Below, in pieces: positions 5,379 through 7,846 of a stretch of DNA of 7,846 nucleotides (the first letter of the stretch is position 1; the number at the start of each line of letters is the position of its first letter). The position numbers were made by a program, and so were the translations under genes. The DNA is from Caldivirga sp. Its GTDB lineage: Archaea; Thermoproteota; Thermoprotei; Thermoproteales; Thermocladiaceae. The notes beneath the pieces were generated by a model. That model ran no database searches and was not told the origin of the DNA. It saw only the letters and a program-made list of their open reading frames with translations. The stretch spans positions 1 to 7,846 of the forward strand of contig JAPWUH010000051.1 in assembly GCA_028275645.1 (NCBI GenBank), written 5' to 3'.

Positions 5379-7148
5379 ATGAGCAGGAGGTTTGAACAGG
5401 GTTATAGGGCAGTATTTGGTATTCATGCAGGTGGCTTAGTTAGGTTAGTCAGCGTAGTATCGATGATAATTATCCCTACTGTAGTGCTTCATGAAGTTGG
5501 GCTGGGGTTTCAATTCTCAATAATGGTATCACTGTTTTACCTCCTGGCATCGTTAACATTAACGTTAACAACCATGAGGATTGTTGGGGTTGGTTCATTT
5601 AAAATGTACTACACCATAGTGGGCATAGTCATGGTGGAGTCTGTAATCATAGATTCAGCCATGAGCATCATTGAGGGGAAACCCATTGTGATGGCGGGCG
5701 CCTTAGCCTCGCTGACACCGTTGTCAATGGTCGTTTCGATTTTGAAGGATCCAGTAGGGGTTAGGCCAACCATAGGTTATTTAACGGACCTAACACTCCT
5801 CCTCGCCATAACAGTACTACTTCAATTACCCATATACCTAATCCTGGATTCGTTAACACACGTATACATTAGCGTGGTCAAGGTTGTTTACCTTGATATA
5901 ATACTCTTAATAATGTCCATTTTAATAATGCTAATGCTTATAGTGATTCATAAGGTTAATGGTACGTTAAGCTACTTGAAAATGTTCGGAGCCTTCATAT
6001 ACACGATGATAACAGGTGACGGATCCTTCATGGAGTTCCACCTACTTAAATCATCCAGGGACGCTAATGTTAAGGTTCACGTGGTTCACCTAAAGGGTAG
6101 GAATGATGATGCATTCTTGGTTGTGCCGTACATTCACACAGGCCCTATCAGCCATGTGGGTGGTGCAGACTTCATACCCCTACTGGTTAAGGCGGCTAAG
6201 TTAATTAAGGCAAGGGTTATTTACCTGCACGGTGTCGGTGGACATGAGGTTGACCCAGCCTCGTATGACGATACTGTGAGCATAATCAATAGCATAAGGC
6301 AGGCTATGGTTAAACTCAGGTTAAGCAACCACTCCCACGTCATTAAGGCCAAACCGATAATGACCGTTGAGTCTGGGGATGTTAGGTTATTATCAATACC
6401 CATAGCCGACGGTAAGAACCTGGTGTTTGTATCAAGGTTAAAGAAATCTATGGATGACATACCCACCCACGTTTACAACGAGGTGGTTAGAAGGCTTGGC
6501 AGTGACGTAAACAAGCTGATAATAGTTGATTCCCAAAATAGCTTCAGCAGCGATAACACGTGGAGCACCGAAGACATCAACGACCTAATTAACGGATTGA
6601 AGAGAATACTTAACGCACCTGATGTGAAAGGTGAGTTAAGGGTTAGGGTAATCCATATACCTAGAAGTAAAATACCTGGCTCATTCATGGAGATAGGGGA
6701 TAATGGGGTGTACATCATGGTCATTACCTTTAGCGGTAAGAAAGCTGCATTAGTCATCATTGATGGCAATAACATCAAGTCCGCCCTTGCTGATGAAATT
6801 AGAAGAAGACTGGAGGAGTTTGGGTACATTGCCGAGGTTGCCACTACCGATAACCACCAGTACACAGGCTTTTTTGGTAAAATGGGCTACCGAGTTGTTG
6901 GCGATGGCGTGAGCCAGAGTGACTTAACTAGGTTAATCCTAAATGCTGTTAAGGGTGGTGAAACTGAAGAGACTGAGGTTAGTTACGTGGAGTTTGAGGA
7001 TAAGGTACGTGTTGTGGGTTCAGACGGGTTTTACGGCATAACCAGGGCTGCCTCGAGTGCCGTTAAGCTACTGCCATTGCACGCATCACTACTATTCCTA
7101 GCACCCATAGTGCTATCCATAGTAGCCACATACCTAATATTACATTAA
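5379..7148 (+). CDS. DUF2070-like archaeal membrane protein with soluble His/Asp domain
   Basis: This 589-residue protein resembles the archaeal DUF2070 family, whose function is not established. Residues 20-40, 43-65, 76-95, 102-122, 134-158 and 163-190 are hydrophobic and give about six membrane segments. Residues about 210-560 form a soluble domain, and residues 568-588 a C-terminal anchor. The soluble part carries four motifs rich in likely metal-binding or catalytic residues: PYIHTGPISHVGG (250-262), LHGVGGHEVD (283-292), IIVDSQNSF (381-389) and TTDNHQYTG (489-497). H253, H284, H289, E290, D384, D491 and H493 are the residues I would expect to cluster, which suggests a membrane-tethered hydrolase-like enzyme; this is inference. 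The ATG start is supported by the TATA box at 5347-5353. The gene is a single-gene unit transcribed away from the rpoB group. It appears intact. Confidence 0.75.
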   Translation: MSRRFEQGYRAVFGIHAGGLVRLVSVVSMIIIPTVVLHEVGLGFQFSIMVSLFYLLASLTLTLTTMRIVGVGSFKMYYTIVGIVMVESVIIDSAMSIIEGKPIVMAGALASLTPLSMVVSILKDPVGVRPTIGYLTDLTLLLAITVLLQLPIYLILDSLTHVYISVVKVVYLDIILLIMSILIMLMLIVIHKVNGTLSYLKMFGAFIYTMITGDGSFMEFHLLKSSRDANVKVHVVHLKGRNDDAFLVVPYIHTGPISHVGGADFIPLLVKAAKLIKARVIYLHGVGGHEVDPASYDDTVSIINSIRQAMVKLRLSNHSHVIKAKPIMTVESGDVRLLSIPIADGKNLVFVSRLKKSMDDIPTHVYNEVVRRLGSDVNKLIIVDSQNSFSSDNTWSTEDINDLINGLKRILNAPDVKGELRVRVIHIPRSKIPGSFMEIGDNGVYIMVITFSGKKAALVIIDGNNIKSALADEIRRRLEEFGYIAEVATTDNHQYTGFFGKMGYRVVGDGVSQSDLTRLILNAVKGGETEETEVSYVEFEDKVRVVGSDGFYGITRAASSAVKLLPLHASLLFLAPIVLSIVATYLILH

Positions 7149-7245
7149 CAAAACAGTAATATACCCAAACCTCCAGATAACCGTTTGCCCCCATATTTAA
7201 TTACGGTTGAGTGTTGGGGCTTGGTCCTTAGCTACCTACTGAGCC

Positions 7246-7620
7246 TTATGGTGGGTGAGTCATGGGTTTCTGTCGAGCACAATGGCATGGGGCTCCCATA
7301 ACTAGCTTTTTCTTCAGGTTATGGAGTGAGGCAGCATCCCTATGCCGTAGCTCACCACCCATGGGGCACCTACTAACCCTCGGAGCATTGCTTCCATCGG
7401 GTTGGTAATTGAACTTAACCCCGTGGATGGGGCATTCAGTGGAGGTAAGGCGAGGTTTGCCGTTAATTATCACTCCATACTCCCTAGCCTTCTTCATTGA
7501 GGTGAAGGCAGTGTGGTAAATCCTCATAACCATGCGTTCTGGAGCCCACTTAGGCAAGTCCTCCAGAACTATGGCACTCCTAGCTTCAAGGGCCTCTTTA
7601 AGGATTAGCTTAGGCCGAAC
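7246..7620 (-). pseudogene. tnpB: Remnant of IS200/IS605-family TnpB (C-terminal part only)
   Basis: TnpB is the RNA-guided RuvC-type nuclease of IS200/IS605 elements, normally about 400 residues. Only about 120 residues of the C-terminal region remain. The frame keeps ALEARSAIVLEDLPK with the RuvC-II glutamate, the zinc-ribbon start TSTECPIHG, a second cysteine at RCPMGG, and RHRDAASLHNL with the RuvC-III aspartate. The RuvC-I aspartate and the N-terminal domains are missing. Two segments look shortened: after APERMV, where a longer helix is usual before RIYHTAF, and before REYGV, where the usual charged stretch of the helix is lost. The open frame extends upstream to a TTG at 7656, but those residues do not look like TnpB. 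No TnpA transposase gene or clear element ends are visible. The element is inactive. Confidence 0.75.
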
Positions 7621-7656
7621 ATAAAAAATACTCAGGTGTGAACAGAGGGCAGTCAA
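7246..7656 (-). mobile_element. Degenerate IS200/IS605-type insertion remnant, boundaries unknown
   Basis: The TnpB debris marks an old IS200/IS605-type insertion between the DUF2070-like gene and tRNA-Pro. Neither end is recognisable. The 97 bases between the DUF2070 stop and the remnant, and the roughly 35 bases between it and the tRNA promoter, show no gene or clear repeat. The extent given is that of the open frame only. Confidence 0.5.
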
Positions 7657-7689
7657 TCAGTGCATTGATTAGGCACTCTATGGGTAAAG

Positions 7690-7697
7690 TTAATAAA
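7690..7697 (+). promoter_or_regulatory. TATA box of the tRNA-Pro gene
   Basis: TTAATAAA, preceded by GTAAAG as a possible BRE, is centred about 27 nt upstream of the first base of the tRNA at 7721. Transcription would therefore start at or very near the mature 5' end, as is common for tRNA genes in Thermoproteales. Confidence 0.6.
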
Positions 7698-7720
7698 CCG
7701 TGACTCGATGAGTTAAATGA

Positions 7721-7844
7721 GGGGCCGTAGTCTAGCCTGGTTAGGACGCACGGCTTGGACGCCACCACTGGGTACAGTTTGCATTGCCCAGTGGGGTGGG
7801 GCATGCCCGTGTGATCCCGGGTTCAAATCCCGGCGGCCCCACCA
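7721..7844 (+). tRNA. tRNA-Pro (anticodon UGG), intron-containing, CCA encoded
   Basis: All arms fold. The acceptor stem is GGGGCCG (7721-7727) with CGGCCCC (7834-7840), seven perfect pairs. The D stem is GTCT/GGAC with a GG-containing loop. The anticodon stem is CACGG (7749-7753) with CCGTG (7807-7811). The T stem is CCGGG/CCCGG around TTCAAAT. The variable loop has five bases and the discriminator is A7841, followed by an encoded CCA. The anticodon loop is C-T-TGG-A-C with TGG at 7756-7758, which reads the proline codon CCA and probably other CCN codons by wobble. The two halves of the anticodon stem are separated by an intron in the 3' side of the loop. Removing it gives a normal cloverleaf. 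Confidence 0.93.
7760..7805 (+). other. tRNA-Pro intron at position 37/38 (46 nt)
   Basis: The exons join after A37 (7759) and before C38 (7806). Because C occurs at both edges, a cut one base later gives the same product. The intron folds on itself: CCACTGGG (7765-7772) pairs with CCCAGTGG (7787-7794) around a 14-base loop, and further GC pairs are possible below. It should be removed by the archaeal splicing endonuclease at a bulge-helix-bulge structure. I could not draw the canonical form with a four-pair central helix, so the motif may be of the relaxed kind that crenarchaeal heteromeric endonucleases accept. Confidence 0.8.
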
Positions 7845-7846
7845 TG

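Noticed and set aside
6221..6865. Minus-strand frames of 81 and 130 codons inside the DUF2070-like gene
   Set aside because: They are antisense to the motif-bearing soluble domain, have compositions typical of reversed coding sequence, and show no promoter.
7261..7410. Plus-strand frame starting ATG 7261 opposite the TnpB remnant
   Set aside because: It is about 49 codons long, antisense to recognisable TnpB residues, and has no matching promoter distance or ribosome-binding site.
7610..7804. Minus-strand 64-codon frame over the tRNA
   Set aside because: It runs through the tRNA-Pro exon and intron and the tRNA promoter; its openness is a by-product of those sequences.
1..7846. CRISPR array or long direct repeats
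   Set aside because: No regularly spaced repeated units were seen by eye on either strand.

Overview
The window looks like chromosomal DNA of a hyperthermophilic crenarchaeon, most probably a relative of the lower-GC Thermoproteales such as Caldivirga or Vulcanisaeta. The evidence is an unsplit RNA polymerase B subunit of about 1,120 residues, archaeal TATA boxes about 27-29 nt upstream of start codons or of the mature 5' end, a PhoU-like regulator of the archaeal type, a DUF2070-type membrane protein, and a tRNA-Pro gene interrupted by an intron in the anticodon loop. The genus is inferred; only an archaeal, crenarchaeal-like origin is well supported.

Layout, left to right. (1) 1-777, plus strand: the 3' part of a PhoU-family gene that is cut by the window edge. 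(2) 742-4924, minus strand: a probable transcription unit reading right to left. It holds an unlisted 51-codon cysteine-rich gene (4924-4769), rpoB (about 4729-1361) and an Mtq2/HemK-like methyltransferase (1359-742). Its last 36 nt overlap the end of the PhoU gene tail to tail. The cysteine-rich gene and rpoB each have a TATA box at a similar distance from a possible start codon. (3) 4925-5378: a gene-poor stretch. It holds the promoter of the cysteine-rich gene on the left and the DUF2070 promoter on the right. Between them is a plus-strand frame that reads like degraded protein, broken by two stops, with a strong Shine-Dalgarno sequence before a 41-codon tail that lacks a normal start codon. 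(4) 5379-7148, plus strand: a 589-residue DUF2070-like protein with an N-terminal membrane domain, a large soluble domain rich in His/Asp motifs, and a C-terminal anchor. (5) 7246-7620, minus strand: a decayed remnant of an IS200/IS605-type TnpB gene, keeping only the C-terminal part. (6) 7690-7844, plus strand: a TATA box followed by tRNA-Pro(UGG) with a 46-nt intron and an encoded CCA end.

The functional theme is core information processing. RNA polymerase B is followed directly by a methyltransferase of the family that modifies translation release factor, with a tRNA gene nearby. The release-factor role is known for the family and not shown here. Phosphate regulation, an uncharacterised membrane protein and mobile-element debris surround this core. 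The item most worth follow-up is the small twin-CX3CX3C protein encoded just ahead of rpoB, which has its own well-placed promoter.
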